Below are positions 1 to 8,459 of a stretch of DNA of 64,000 nucleotides, piece after piece. The first letter of the stretch is position 1. Each line of letters starts with the position of its first letter. The notes under the pieces are model-generated. The model did not search any database and was not told the origin of the DNA. It was given only the letters and a program-made list of their open reading frames with translations. The DNA comes from UBA5399 sp964592125 (GTDB lineage: Bacteria > Bacillota > Clostridia > Christensenellales > Christensenellaceae). Position numbers and translations under genes: made by a program. The stretch spans positions 1 through 64,000 of the forward strand of contig CAZQBV010000003.1 in assembly GCA_964592125.1 (NCBI GenBank), written 5' to 3'.

Positions 1-380
1 CGCGGGAGCTGCTGAAAAAAGTGGGTCTTTCTGAAAAAGAAAAGGCATATCCCTGTGAGTTGTCGGGCGGACAGGCACAGCGTGTGGCAATAGCTCGTGC
101 GCTGGCAATGGATCCTGATATTCTGTGCTTTGACGAGCCGACTTCTGCACTGGATCCGGAATTGACCGGCGAGGTGCTGGCTGTGATAAAAGAGTTGGCC
201 AAAGAGCATATGACAATGCTGATAGTAACGCATGAGATGGGCTTCGCGAAGGAAGTGGCTACAGATGTGGTATTTATGGATGATGGCAAGGTGCTGGAGC
301 GGGGCAAGCCTCAGGATTTGTTGGTACATCCCAAAGAAGAGCGCATCCGTGCCTTTTTAAATAAATTGTTGAGCGTATAA
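1..380 (+). CDS. Amino acid ABC transporter ATP-binding protein (5' partial)
   Basis: C-terminal part of a nucleotide-binding subunit of a polar amino acid importer (GlnQ/ArtP type), which hydrolyses ATP at the inner face of the membrane. The reading frame is open from base 3, so the start lies before the window. Visible in order: the ABC signature LSGGQ (about nt 60-74), Walker B LCFDEP followed by the D-loop SALD, and the H-loop as IVTHEMGFAKEVA. The MGFAKEVAxDVVFMDDG stretch is typical of the amino-acid class of ABC ATPases. Walker A is missing because of the window edge. The substrate cannot be told. No link with the flagellar genes is apparent. Confidence 0.9.
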   Translation, partial: RELLKKVGLSEKEKAYPCELSGGQAQRVAIARALAMDPDILCFDEPTSALDPELTGEVLAVIKELAKEHMTMLIVTHEMGFAKEVATDVVFMDDGKVLERGKPQDLLVHPKEERIRAFLNKLLSV

Positions 381-588
381 TGCGATTGCTCGCCTTTAGA
401 AATGTACTTCGCAGGTGTGTTGTGTTTGATATGAACTGTATTCAGTTTTGGCAGAGTCGCAGCAAGCATAGGCGTATTTTGCAAGTCCCCCTTTTTTTTT
501 GAGTGTAAAGATGTTACAATTTTAGATAGAAAAGTTTAGAGCGAAATATTGGCTAGGGATTAGAGTTTGGGATACGTGGAGATTTGGA

Positions 589-1314
589 ATGCAGACAAAA
601 TTGGAACAAAAATATTATTTGCGCGCACAGGATGTGGATATTAAGGGGGAGTGGATGCCCTCGGCAATATTTGTGCGGATGCAGGAAATTGCGGAAGATC
701 ATGCCGCTGCTGTGGGTTTGGGCAGGGTGGATTTAGTGGATACGATGGGGTTTGGCTGGGTGCTTACCCGCATACATCTTGAAATGAAAAAATATCCCAA
801 AATTGGTGAAACGATAAGAGTGGCTACTTGGCCGCTGAAACCAACCAAGTTGATTTTTCGCAGACAATTTCAATTTCTGAGCGAAGATGGGGAAGAACTG
901 GGCATTGCATCCAGCCAGTGGGTGCTATTTGATATAAAAGAACGGATGCTGAGACGCACACATGTGATTGGTGACTACCCATATGATCCACAGCTTCCGG
1001 TTCTGCTGCCTGAACCGGGCAAGATACTATTGCCCAAAGATATGAAAAAAGCTGATGAGCGAACTGTGCTATACAGTGATGTGGATATGAACAGGCACAT
1101 GAACAACACAAAGTATTTGAATTGGATTTGTGAATTGTTTCCCGGTGAGGTGTTGGAAAGCCAAAGCATGAAGTCTATTCGTCTAAACTATATTGCCGAA
1201 GCTTATTTTGGCCAAGTGATAGAGCTGTATAGTAAATCAGAAGAGAGCGGATGTTTTGTTTGTGGAAAAACAAACGAAAAAACAATATTTGATGCATTGA
1301 TAGAAATGGCATAA
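589..1314 (+). CDS. Acyl-ACP thioesterase
   Basis: Hydrolyses acyl-acyl carrier protein and releases free fatty acid in the cytoplasm. The 241-residue protein has the double hot-dog layout of the FatA/FatB family. The second half carries the conserved N-x-H-x-N-N-x2-Y-x2-W motif (N168, H170, N172, Y176, W179), which supplies the family's active-site Asn and His. Length is normal for bacterial members. It ends 36 bp before the phosphofructokinase gene on the same strand, so the two are probably co-transcribed. The 208-bp region upstream holds only a weak promoter-like match (TTGAGT at 499-504, TTAGAT at 522-527). Confidence 0.85.
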   Translation: MQTKLEQKYYLRAQDVDIKGEWMPSAIFVRMQEIAEDHAAAVGLGRVDLVDTMGFGWVLTRIHLEMKKYPKIGETIRVATWPLKPTKLIFRRQFQFLSEDGEELGIASSQWVLFDIKERMLRRTHVIGDYPYDPQLPVLLPEPGKILLPKDMKKADERTVLYSDVDMNRHMNNTKYLNWICELFPGEVLESQSMKSIRLNYIAEAYFGQVIELYSKSEESGCFVCGKTNEKTIFDALIEMA

Positions 1315-1350
1315 GGGAGATACAGGATAAAACAACAAAGGAGAAATACT

Positions 1351-2430
1351 ATGGCGAAGAGAATAGGAATACTGACCAGTGGTGGAGACTGCCCTGGCCT
1401 GAATGCTGCAATAAGGGGTGTGGCACGCGCTGCATACGAGCACATGGAAGATGTGGAGATTGTTGGTATTGCGGGGGGGTACTCTGGCCTAATAAAGGGT
1501 GAGTATCGCGTGATGGAGAAGAGAGATTTTTCCGGTATTCTTACTTTGGGAGGCACTATTTTGGGCTCTGTGCGCACGCCATTTAAAAATATGCGCAAAA
1601 TAGAGGATGACCAAGTAGATAAAGTGAAAAACATGGTGGATAACTATGAGAAAATGAAGCTGGACTGCCTATGTACACTGGGGGGCAACGGCACCCATAA
1701 AACAGCAAATTTACTGACCGAAGAGGGGCTGAATGTAATTGGATTGCCCAAAACGATTGACAATGATATTTGGGGTACGGATGTTACCTTTGGGTTCCAC
1801 AGTGCAGTGGATATTGCTACGGAGGTAATTGATAGACTACACACCACTGCTGCAAGCCATGGGCGTGTGATGGTGGTGGAACTGATGGGCAACAAAGTAG
1901 GATGGCTTACTTTATATGCAGGCCTAGCTGGTGGTGCGGATGTGATTGTAATACCCGAAATACCCTACCACAAGGATATTGTGATTGATGCTGTGGTGGG
2001 CAGGGCAAAACGGGGAAAACTATTTTCCATATTGGCAATTGCCGAAGGCGCTATTTCCTTAGAAGAAGTGGGGCTGAAGAAGAAAGCACTAAGAGAAAAA
2101 CGCGAAAAAACAGGAGTAACCAGCGCTGCAGCAATGCTTACCAAAGCAATAGAAAGCGAAACGGGTATGGAAAGCCGAATGGTGGTGCCTGGCTACATAC
2201 AACGTGGCGGATCTCCCAGCGCGTATGATCGCATTTTATCTACAAAATTGGGTGTGCGTGCTGCAGAGCTAATTGGAGAGAAGAAATTTGGTTACACAAT
2301 AGCCATGAAAGGGGATCGTCTCACTCAAAACCCACTTTCAGAAGTAGCGGGGAAAACGAAATTTGTAGAGCCCAAACACGATATGGTTCGAGTTGCTAGA
2401 GATATGGGCATTTCTATGGGGGATAAGTAA
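1351..2430 (+). CDS. pfkA: 6-phosphofructokinase
   Basis: Phosphorylates fructose 6-phosphate to fructose 1,6-bisphosphate in glycolysis. The 359-residue protein starts with the phosphoryl-donor loop ILTSGGDCPGLNAAIRG and has the catalytic PKTIDND motif (P133 to D139). GGNGT (111-115) lies where the E. coli enzyme has GGDGS. Gly114 at the position of E. coli Gly104 points to ATP, while Lys134 in place of Gly124 is the residue seen in pyrophosphate-type and group III enzymes, so the donor is uncertain. Asn113 replaces the Mg-binding Asp103. A good Shine-Dalgarno (AAAGGAGAAA) precedes the ATG. Confidence 0.88.
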   Translation: MAKRIGILTSGGDCPGLNAAIRGVARAAYEHMEDVEIVGIAGGYSGLIKGEYRVMEKRDFSGILTLGGTILGSVRTPFKNMRKIEDDQVDKVKNMVDNYEKMKLDCLCTLGGNGTHKTANLLTEEGLNVIGLPKTIDNDIWGTDVTFGFHSAVDIATEVIDRLHTTAASHGRVMVVELMGNKVGWLTLYAGLAGGADVIVIPEIPYHKDIVIDAVVGRAKRGKLFSILAIAEGAISLEEVGLKKKALREKREKTGVTSAAAMLTKAIESETGMESRMVVPGYIQRGGSPSAYDRILSTKLGVRAAELIGEKKFGYTIAMKGDRLTQNPLSEVAGKTKFVEPKHDMVRVARDMGISMGDK

Positions 2431-2450
2431 CGAGAAAAGCGAAATACTGG

Positions 2451-3989
2451 CTACATAAGTGGGCCGAATATGCGAAGCAAGGCCTGTGCAAAACGCTTAT
2501 ACCAAGGATTGTTTTGAGTATCGGCATAAGAAATTTCTTGACTGATGGCTGCTGTATCCAAAAAATCCTTTTTCATATCTGCAAGGCAGGAAGTGGCATA
2601 CATCCACACACCGCACTCGAAGTTCAGAAACAGGCTTCTGAAATCTAAATTTACGGTGCCCACAATGCCAAATTTGTCATCACATACCATTGTTTTAGAA
2701 TGAATAAATCCGGGCGTATACTCATAAATGCGGATCCCCGCCTTTATGAGTTGCGCATAATTAGCTTGCGTTACCCAAAACACCATCTTTTTGTCGGGAA
2801 TGTGTGGCACGGTTACACGAATATCTACACCGCTTTGTGCGGCCGTACAAAGCACCGCAACAAGCTCGTTGCCCAGTACCAGATAGGGCGTATTGATATA
2901 CACATACTTTTGTGCACGAGATATCATGTTAATTAAAATGCCTTCATTTAAGCTGACATCCGTAAAAGGAGAGTCTGCAAAGGGCTGCACGAAACCTTCG
3001 CTTTTTACTTTTGCTGCTTTAGTTTCAGGAATGTCAAATACAGCCAAGTTGATGGAGAAATCTTTTGCAGTGTATGTCCACAAATGTAGGAAGATAGCCA
3101 ATAAAGCCTTTACACCATCACCCTTTAGCATTAAGTGTGAATCTTTCCAAATACCAAAGCGTGGCTTTGCATTGATATATTCATCTGCAATATTGTTGCC
3201 GCCGCAAAAACCAGTTTGCCCATCAATCACTGTAATTTTTCGATGATCCCTATTGTTGAAGAGAGAGTTTAGAACGGGACGAAGCGGGTTGAATACAGCG
3301 GTTTTTATACCACGTTCCTGCATTTTTTTATAGTAACCATGGGGCAGTGTGCTCATGCAACCTATGTCATCATACATGAAGTATACATTGATTCCCTGTG
3401 CGGCTTTTTCTATTAGGATATCCAATATGCTTTTCCACATAACACCCTCGGATACAATAAAATATTCCATTACAATGTATTTTTCTGCTTTTTTCAGTTC
3501 GATTAAAAGATCTGCAAAAAAATCTTGCCCCATAGCATAGTATTTTGTTTGTGTATTCGCATAGAGAGGGTATTGGGAATTGCCTTTGATATAAGTGGAT
3601 TGTAGCTGAGCAGAGTGTTCCATGTTTTCGACGTTAGGTGTTTCACTTGTAGTGGGTATCATGAAATGTGCAATTTTTTTGTAGGCTTGAAGTCCTAGTT
3701 TTTTTTCTTTGAAAGTGAGCGAACGCTGGCTAAAAAAGAAATACATAGTGATTCCCAAGATAGGAAGCAGAAGAATGAGTATGATCCAGCTTATTTTGTA
3801 TGCGGGGTTTTTAGGTTGGCTGGTAATCCATAGCACCATCAATAAACCAGTGATGGTGAGTGCCATGTTGATCCAACCACTGATGGACTCAAGAATGCTG
3901 AGCAACAAAAAGACGAAAACCAACTGCACTCCGATGAGGGCAAATAGAATAAAAAGTCTGCTGGTAAAGAAACTTTTAAATTTTTTCAT
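2451..3989 (-). CDS. cls: Cardiolipin synthase (phospholipase D family)
   Basis: Condenses two phosphatidylglycerols into cardiolipin and glycerol at the membrane. The 512-residue protein has three hydrophobic segments in its first about 90 residues and two phospholipase D HxKx4D motifs: H249-K251-D256 (with the trailing GGNNIADEY) and H430-K432-D437 (with GTVNLDFRS). Layout and length match bacterial Cls. A GGTGG ribosome site precedes the ATG on the minus strand. Upstream there is a TATAAT-like box (minus strand, 4010-4015) with a poor -35. It faces away from the upstream phosphofructokinase gene and is not part of the flagellar cluster. Confidence 0.92.
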   Translation of the reverse strand: MKKFKSFFTSRLFILFALIGVQLVFVFLLLSILESISGWINMALTITGLLMVLWITSQPKNPAYKISWIILILLLPILGITMYFFFSQRSLTFKEKKLGLQAYKKIAHFMIPTTSETPNVENMEHSAQLQSTYIKGNSQYPLYANTQTKYYAMGQDFFADLLIELKKAEKYIVMEYFIVSEGVMWKSILDILIEKAAQGINVYFMYDDIGCMSTLPHGYYKKMQERGIKTAVFNPLRPVLNSLFNNRDHRKITVIDGQTGFCGGNNIADEYINAKPRFGIWKDSHLMLKGDGVKALLAIFLHLWTYTAKDFSINLAVFDIPETKAAKVKSEGFVQPFADSPFTDVSLNEGILINMISRAQKYVYINTPYLVLGNELVAVLCTAAQSGVDIRVTVPHIPDKKMVFWVTQANYAQLIKAGIRIYEYTPGFIHSKTMVCDDKFGIVGTVNLDFRSLFLNFECGVWMYATSCLADMKKDFLDTAAISQEISYADTQNNPWYKRFAQALLRIFGPLM

Positions 3990-4048
3990 AAAACCACCGT
4001 GTTTATTGTATTATAGATAGCTTAAGTATATCATAAAGCACTATGCAA

Positions 4049-4123
4049 GCCCAACTATTCTTAAACTGAAAAAGATAGGAATAAGGAGAATGAGTACGCA
4101 AATAAAAAAAAGAATAGCTGGGC
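4049..4123. repeat. Long-range inverted repeat between HD-GYP gene and cls
   Basis: Two 14-base arms, GCCCAACTATTCTT (4049-4062) and AAGAATAGCTGGGC (4110-4123), are reverse complements except for one position that becomes a G-U pair in RNA. They enclose 47 bases. The right arm touches the last codon region of the HD-GYP gene. In the minus-strand transcript the first arm is followed by a run of U, so this may terminate the HD-GYP message before cls. Confidence 0.5.
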
Positions 4124-5232
4124 TACCTAATGGAGAAGCCCCGAATGCCTCTTAACTCGGAAATGGGCAATGTTTCGTAATGTTTTACGATGGTCATGTT
4201 AAAAGTGGCAGGATTGTTGAATAAATCCAGTTTTTTGTATGGGGGGATTAATAGTTTCACAACAGGATGAAGTGAATTTTCATTTTCTATGACTATGGCT
4301 TTGTTGCCATCATTAAATTCCACAAAAGAACCAATTGGAAAAAATTCTATCTTGCGTAAAAAGCCTCGTACAATATCCATGTCAAAAGCGGAGCCCACAT
4401 TGCCCATCATGTATTCCGCTACCTCTGAGGGAAGCTGTGGTGTTCGGTATGGTCGCTTTGAAGTAAGAGCATCGTATACATCTGCAACAGAAATTATTTT
4501 ACTGTAGTAGGGAATGCTTTTTTCGGCTAAACCATATGGGTAACCAGTACCATCTATTTTTTCGTGGTGGCACATTACGCTTTCATAGATATCTGGATCT
4601 TTGATGTTGTTTTGCAGCAAATAATTTTCGCTGCTTTCTGGATGCTTCCTGACAATTTGGAATTCCTCGTTTGTTAGATGGCTGGGCTTGTTTATAATTT
4701 CTATGGGAACGCTCATTTTGCCGATGTCGTGCATGATGGCGCCAAAACCCAGCTTGTGAAGTTCATCGTGAGACAAACCCAGCTGAACCCCTATGGCCAG
4801 AGAAACAACCGCTACACTGAGAGAATGATGGTAGGTATATTCATCATAAGCACGCAGATCGGAAATATTAATTAACTGTGATTGATTTTCTTTCACAAGA
4901 TTGATTAACTCCAACACAGTTTGGTCTATATGATTGATGTGTTTTTGCTGTATACTAAGAGAACTGGCACTGTTTTTAAACATCCATTCCAGATTGTTTA
5001 AAGATTGGGTTTTTAGCTTCTGGGACAAGAGCGGCTTGCTGGGTTCTAAATCGCCGGTGATTCCATCCCGGATATAAACACCTGCTATACCAAATATTTT
5101 TAGCCGCTCTATAAAGCGATCAGTAAGAACGGTGCCTTTTGGAAGCAACCGCAAATTGGATTGCTCAAAAACCATTACATCATCACTTAATTTTAAACCG
5201 CTTCTTAACTGATCAACTGGTATAAACAGCAA
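4123..5232 (-). CDS. HD-GYP domain c-di-GMP phosphodiesterase
   Basis: Probably hydrolyses cyclic di-GMP, the second messenger that represses motility. About 369 residues: an N-terminal DUF3391-like region (VDQLRSGLKLSDDV, then a start like PKGTVLTDRFIERL) and a C-terminal HD-GYP domain with HDIGK (H168/D169) and HHEKIDGTGYP (222-232), so the metal ligands and the GYP signature are intact. Start choice: a GTG at 5247 is itself inside the Shine-Dalgarno GGTGGGGAG, so the real start is most likely the TTG at 5232-5230, 6 nt downstream of that site. A sigma-A promoter lies upstream on the same strand. Confidence 0.88.
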   Translation of the reverse strand: MLFIPVDQLRSGLKLSDDVMVFEQSNLRLLPKGTVLTDRFIERLKIFGIAGVYIRDGITGDLEPSKPLLSQKLKTQSLNNLEWMFKNSASSLSIQQKHINHIDQTVLELINLVKENQSQLINISDLRAYDEYTYHHSLSVAVVSLAIGVQLGLSHDELHKLGFGAIMHDIGKMSVPIEIINKPSHLTNEEFQIVRKHPESSENYLLQNNIKDPDIYESVMCHHEKIDGTGYPYGLAEKSIPYYSKIISVADVYDALTSKRPYRTPQLPSEVAEYMMGNVGSAFDMDIVRGFLRKIEFFPIGSFVEFNDGNKAIVIENENSLHPVVKLLIPPYKKLDLFNNPATFNMTIVKHYETLPISELRGIRGFSIR

Positions 5233-5247
5233 AACAAAACTCCCCAC

Positions 5248-5557
5248 CTATAACACTATACAAGTATAGATATTTATTATATCACAGACGTTGAGTATAA
5301 CAATGAAAAACATGTAAATTATGAGCTTTTATAAAAAGCGGCTACAAAAAAATATGTATTTTAAAGCAAAAACAAGAGAAATAATTTCAATAAAAAAAGA
5401 TGTAGAAAAATAGGAAGAAGAAGTCTTTTGAAACATAATATAGGAAAGTCTTTTCTTTTTGAAAATAATACTCTATAATATAAATTAAGTAGAATAAATA
5501 AACAATGGAAAAAGCTTTGATGTAGGTGTATTTAGTTTTTAGTATTATATTAAAAGG
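5248..5557. other. Divergent intergenic region, HD-GYP / EAL-HDOD
   Basis: About 310 very AT-rich bases between two divergently transcribed c-di-GMP genes. It holds the minus-strand promoter listed separately. For the plus strand there is a clear TATAAT at 5474-5479, with only a weak -35 (TTTTCT, 17 bases away). I see no gene here; open frames on the minus strand run on into the EAL-HDOD gene and look like shadows. Confidence 0.6.
5276..5303 (-). promoter_or_regulatory. Sigma-A-type promoter of the HD-GYP gene
   Basis: Read on the minus strand: -35 TTGTTA (5303-5298), 16-base spacer, -10 TATAAT (5281-5276). It sits about 40 bases before the proposed TTG start of the HD-GYP gene. Confidence 0.6.
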
Positions 5558-5569
5558 ATGGTAAGCAAG

Positions 5570-6787
5570 ATGCAGACGTATATTGTGAAACAACCAGTTC
5601 ATGACAAAGATAATAACCTTTTTGCATATGAAATTCTTTACCGTGAGAACCCAGATGATACCCAGGTGGAATCGGATGATGCAATTGCGGCTAATGCCAT
5701 AGAAAATCTTTTGCCGCGTTTGTCTGACCAAGATTTTTTTGATGGGAAAGATGTGTTGCTTACTTTTACGGAGCCTTTGCTGCAAAAGGATATTCCCAGC
5801 ATATTTGATGCCAACACATTAATACTGGAACTGGAGTATGAAGTTCTGTTGAATTCCGATGCACTGAACTTGATTCGAAAGTATAAAGAGAAGGGCTACA
5901 GAATTTCGCTGATGGAGTTTCAGTTTAACCCACGCTACATTACAATGCTGGATGAAGTGGATTTTATTAAGCTGAACATGAAAATACCGTCTACTTCTAC
6001 AGAATCCATTGCGGCAATTGCGCGGGAATTGAATATAAAAACAATTGGGTTTAATGTGGATGACAAACGTACCTTTGACTATGCAAAAAAACTGGAAGTG
6101 GATTATTTGCAGGGTCAATACATTGGCACAATGATACCTGAGAAGGTGAACAACCTAGAGCATTTGCAAAGTAACTTCTTCCAGCTGATGGCTGCGGTAA
6201 CGGAGCGTGAACCAGATTTGGACAAAATAGAAGAACTGGTGGCTCGTGACGTAACACTAACTTATGCGCTGTTGAAACTGGTGAACTCTGCCTTCTTTGG
6301 ATTTAGAAACAAGATACAGTCGGTACACCAAGCCATGGTGGTGTTGGGTGTGAACCAGCTGCGCCAGTGGATTTACCTGCTGAGCTTCCGCAGGGATGAA
6401 AATGCACCGGAAGAATTTATTAAGCTTTCGTTTATGCGCGGACAATTTTGTGCGGAGTTGTTTGATTATGCGAAGGATATGCCGATTGTAAAATCCGAAG
6501 CGTATTTGTTGGGTATGTTCTCTACAATGGACTATATATTGAATGTACCAATGGAAGAAGCGCTGCAGCACCTTGCCATATCGGATGATATTAAAGTGGC
6601 ATTGCTAAAACAAGAGGGACGTTGCGGCGTGCTATATAAAATGGTGCTGGCCTATGAGCGTGGCGATTGGCCTGTGATAAACGAATGTGCGGAAGAGCTG
6701 GAAATGCCCACAGCCATTATTACCGAAAAATATTTTGAGTGCTTGGAAATGGTAAATAATATTTGGGATGGATTGATGACGCTGTAA
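5570..6787 (+). CDS. EAL-HDOD signalling protein (YuxH family)
   Basis: About 405 residues with an N-terminal EAL-like domain and a C-terminal HDOD domain, the layout of YuxH and CdgJ proteins. The EAL part opens IVKQPVHDKDNNLFAYEILYR; the signature reads E-I-L and the later metal and catalytic positions do not match active EAL enzymes, so c-di-GMP hydrolysis is doubtful and a binding or scaffolding role is more likely. The HDOD part is clear (TYALLKLVNSAFFGFRNKI followed by ALxxLGxxxLRQWIYLL in variant form). Start: the ATG at 5558 overlaps the Shine-Dalgarno AAAGGATGG, so the ATG at 5570 is preferred. It lies divergent to the HD-GYP gene and just upstream of the ComFB gene. Confidence 0.85.
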   Translation: MQTYIVKQPVHDKDNNLFAYEILYRENPDDTQVESDDAIAANAIENLLPRLSDQDFFDGKDVLLTFTEPLLQKDIPSIFDANTLILELEYEVLLNSDALNLIRKYKEKGYRISLMEFQFNPRYITMLDEVDFIKLNMKIPSTSTESIAAIARELNIKTIGFNVDDKRTFDYAKKLEVDYLQGQYIGTMIPEKVNNLEHLQSNFFQLMAAVTEREPDLDKIEELVARDVTLTYALLKLVNSAFFGFRNKIQSVHQAMVVLGVNQLRQWIYLLSFRRDENAPEEFIKLSFMRGQFCAELFDYAKDMPIVKSEAYLLGMFSTMDYILNVPMEEALQHLAISDDIKVALLKQEGRCGVLYKMVLAYERGDWPVINECAEELEMPTAIITEKYFECLEMVNNIWDGLMTL

Positions 6788-6860
6788 TAGGTGGGAAGCT
6801 GAATAGAACTGTTGTAGTAGCTATAACAGATATGAAAATACATGAGCTGAAGGGGACGCT

Positions 6861-7697
6861 ATGGGGGAAGAAAAGATTCCTATTATTAATATAATGGAGG
6901 AAATTGTTGACTTAAAAGTTGATAAGCTGGTGGATATTAAAGATATGTGCAAATGCCAGCACTGCCGTGCCGATGCCAAAGCTCTGGCGTTGAACAAGCT
7001 TCCGCCCAGATATGTAGCCTCGGTAAGCGGGGGCGTTTTTTCCCAAATGCAGGCAACAACAACACAAATGCAGGCAGAGCTGATGGTGGCGGTGGTGGAA
7101 GCGGTGGAGATGGTTGCCAAACGGCCAAGCCATGCTGTGGAAAAAAAGGAAGAAAAGAAAAAGGAACGGCGTCTATCTACACGAAGCGCCAGCGTGGAGA
7201 AAACAGTACAGATGGAAAACCTCCCGCAGGATGACGGTGTGGAGGAAGTTGGCAATGCCCAAGAAAACGAGACTATAGGCCAGAAACAGGCTGCGACAGT
7301 CAACAAAATATCGGCTGAAGACATTGGCGGTGAAACGAAACCGAACCTAGGGGGAAAGATTTCCCCGGAGGATATAGGAGGAACTGCCCTAACGCAAGTA
7401 CCTACAGCAAAAGCGGCACAGGAATCTACTGTAACAACTGCCAGTGAAGCGCCAGCAACGCAAAGCCAAGAGGATAAAATGGCTGCGGCATTGGCTGCGG
7501 CAAAAGCCAAGGCTGCGCAGGAAGCCGCCGCGTCAATTGCAAGTGAAACCCCAATAGCGCAAAGCCAAGAGGACAAAATGGCTGCGGCGCTGGCTGCGGC
7601 AAAAGCGAAGGCGGTACAGGAAGCTGCCGAGGAAGATGAGCTGATAGATGTGGGCGGGTATGGCGCATTTGATGGTACGGAATTGCCAGAACTGTGA
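6861..7697 (+). CDS. ComFB domain protein with Ala-rich repeat tail
   Basis: 278 residues. The first about 90 are a ComFB (late competence protein) domain: NIMEEIVDLKVDKL, the cysteine motif CKCQHCRADAKALALNKLPPRY, then a helix ending VEMVAKRPSH. ComFB proteins have been reported to bind cyclic dinucleotides (from memory, not checked). The rest is low-complexity: two copies of KIS(A/P)EDIGG and two copies of SQEDKMAAALAAAKAKAxQEAA encoded by a 99-bp-period DNA repeat (7461 and 7560). Ribosome site AAGGGGA, 4-5 nt before the ATG. It follows the EAL-HDOD gene by 73 bp, which suggests a shared message and a role in c-di-GMP output; this last step is inference. Confidence 0.8.
   Translation: MGEEKIPIINIMEEIVDLKVDKLVDIKDMCKCQHCRADAKALALNKLPPRYVASVSGGVFSQMQATTTQMQAELMVAVVEAVEMVAKRPSHAVEKKEEKKKERRLSTRSASVEKTVQMENLPQDDGVEEVGNAQENETIGQKQAATVNKISAEDIGGETKPNLGGKISPEDIGGTALTQVPTAKAAQESTVTTASEAPATQSQEDKMAAALAAAKAKAAQEAAASIASETPIAQSQEDKMAAALAAAKAKAVQEAAEEDELIDVGGYGAFDGTELPEL
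7461..7631 (+). repeat. 99-bp direct repeat coding for Ala-rich tail
   Basis: A stretch of about 70 bases starting CAAAGCCAAGAGGA at 7461 recurs at 7560, almost unchanged, inside the ComFB gene. It codes for SQEDKMAAALAAAKAKA twice. The low number of synonymous changes suggests a recent duplication. Confidence 0.75.
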
Positions 7698-7766
7698 AGG
7701 ACAGTTGAAAGTGGAAAGCTAGATCACCAAAGGAACAATTGGGGAATTTTTTTGAGGATTATGGAG

Positions 7767-8459
7767 ATGGAAAACCAAGAAAAAAATGAAATATTACAAC
7801 TGCTGTTGGAGATGCGGCAGGAAACCAGCGAACGATTTGACGCGGTGAGAAATGAAATGCTGGGAATGCGGCAGGAAACCAGTGAACGATTTGACGCGGT
7901 GAGAAATGAAATGCTGGAGATGCGGCAGGAAACCAGCGAACAATTTGACGCGGTGAGAAATGAAATGCTGGAGATGCGGCAGGAAACCAGCGAACAATTT
8001 GACGCGGTGAGAAATGAAATGCTGGGAATGCGACAGGAAACCAACGAACGATTTGACGCGGTGGACAAAAAGTTTGGTGCTGTGGATGAACGATTTGATG
8101 CAGTGGATGAAAAGTTTGAGGTTGTAGATGGGCGATTTGACGCGGTGAGAAATGAAGTGTTGGAAGTGTTGCTGGAAGTGCGGCAGGATTCCAATGAGAG
8201 ATTTGACACGCTGAGCGGCAAAGTGGATGAGTGTAACAAAAGAATTGGTGCGGTGGAAACGGATGTGCGGGGGATTGCGCTGCGCATAGAAAACGAACTG
8301 CAACCAGATATGCGGCTGCTGGCCGAAGGGCATATGGAAACTGTGCGGCGCGGGGAAGTGCTGCCTTTGTTTGAAAAAACAGAGGAACTGACAACCAGAA
8401 TGGATGCAGTGGAAAAAGTGGCGGCCGCCAATACTGAAAAGATGAAAGCACTGGGATGA
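7767..8459 (+). CDS. Tandem-repeat coiled-coil protein
   Basis: About 230 residues, predicted almost wholly coiled coil and soluble. It contains 4.7 copies of an 18-residue unit (E/G-M-R-Q-E-T-S-E-R/Q-F-D-A-V-R-N-E-M-L), then 7-residue variants (FDAVDEKF type), and a C-terminal part with the motif LQPDMRLLAEGH followed by heptads. The C-terminal motif recalls a hypothetical coiled-coil family common in Clostridia; no function is known to me. Start: TTG 7752, ATG 7761 and ATG 7767 are in frame; ATG 7767 lies 9 nt after GAGG and is preferred. A relic of a paralogue lies at 12118-12306 on the other strand, on the far side of flagellin and fliB. Confidence 0.7.
   Translation: MENQEKNEILQLLLEMRQETSERFDAVRNEMLGMRQETSERFDAVRNEMLEMRQETSEQFDAVRNEMLEMRQETSEQFDAVRNEMLGMRQETNERFDAVDKKFGAVDERFDAVDEKFEVVDGRFDAVRNEVLEVLLEVRQDSNERFDTLSGKVDECNKRIGAVETDVRGIALRIENELQPDMRLLAEGHMETVRRGEVLPLFEKTEELTTRMDAVEKVAAANTEKMKALG
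7809..8063 (+). repeat. 54-bp tandem repeat, 4.7 copies
   Basis: Units begin at 7809, 7863, 7917, 7971 and (partial) 8025. Each is 54 bases, starts with GAGATGCGGCAGGAAACCAG or a close variant, and encodes 18 residues of coiled coil. Copies differ by only a few bases, so copy number may vary between strains by slippage or recombination. Confidence 0.9.

Noticed and set aside
5387..5785. 132-codon minus-strand frame running into the EAL-HDOD gene
   Set aside because: Very AT-rich, Phe/Ile/Tyr-rich composition typical of AT-rich spacer, and it overlaps a clear gene.
6821..7576. Long minus-strand open frame (251 codons) opposite the ComFB gene
   Set aside because: It is a product of the Ala-rich, GC-rich composition of the true gene; its own sequence is Ser/Ala low complexity, with no ribosome site and no recognisable domain.
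7809..8063. CRISPR-like repeat array
   Set aside because: Repeats are contiguous, in frame and coding, with no unique spacers between them.
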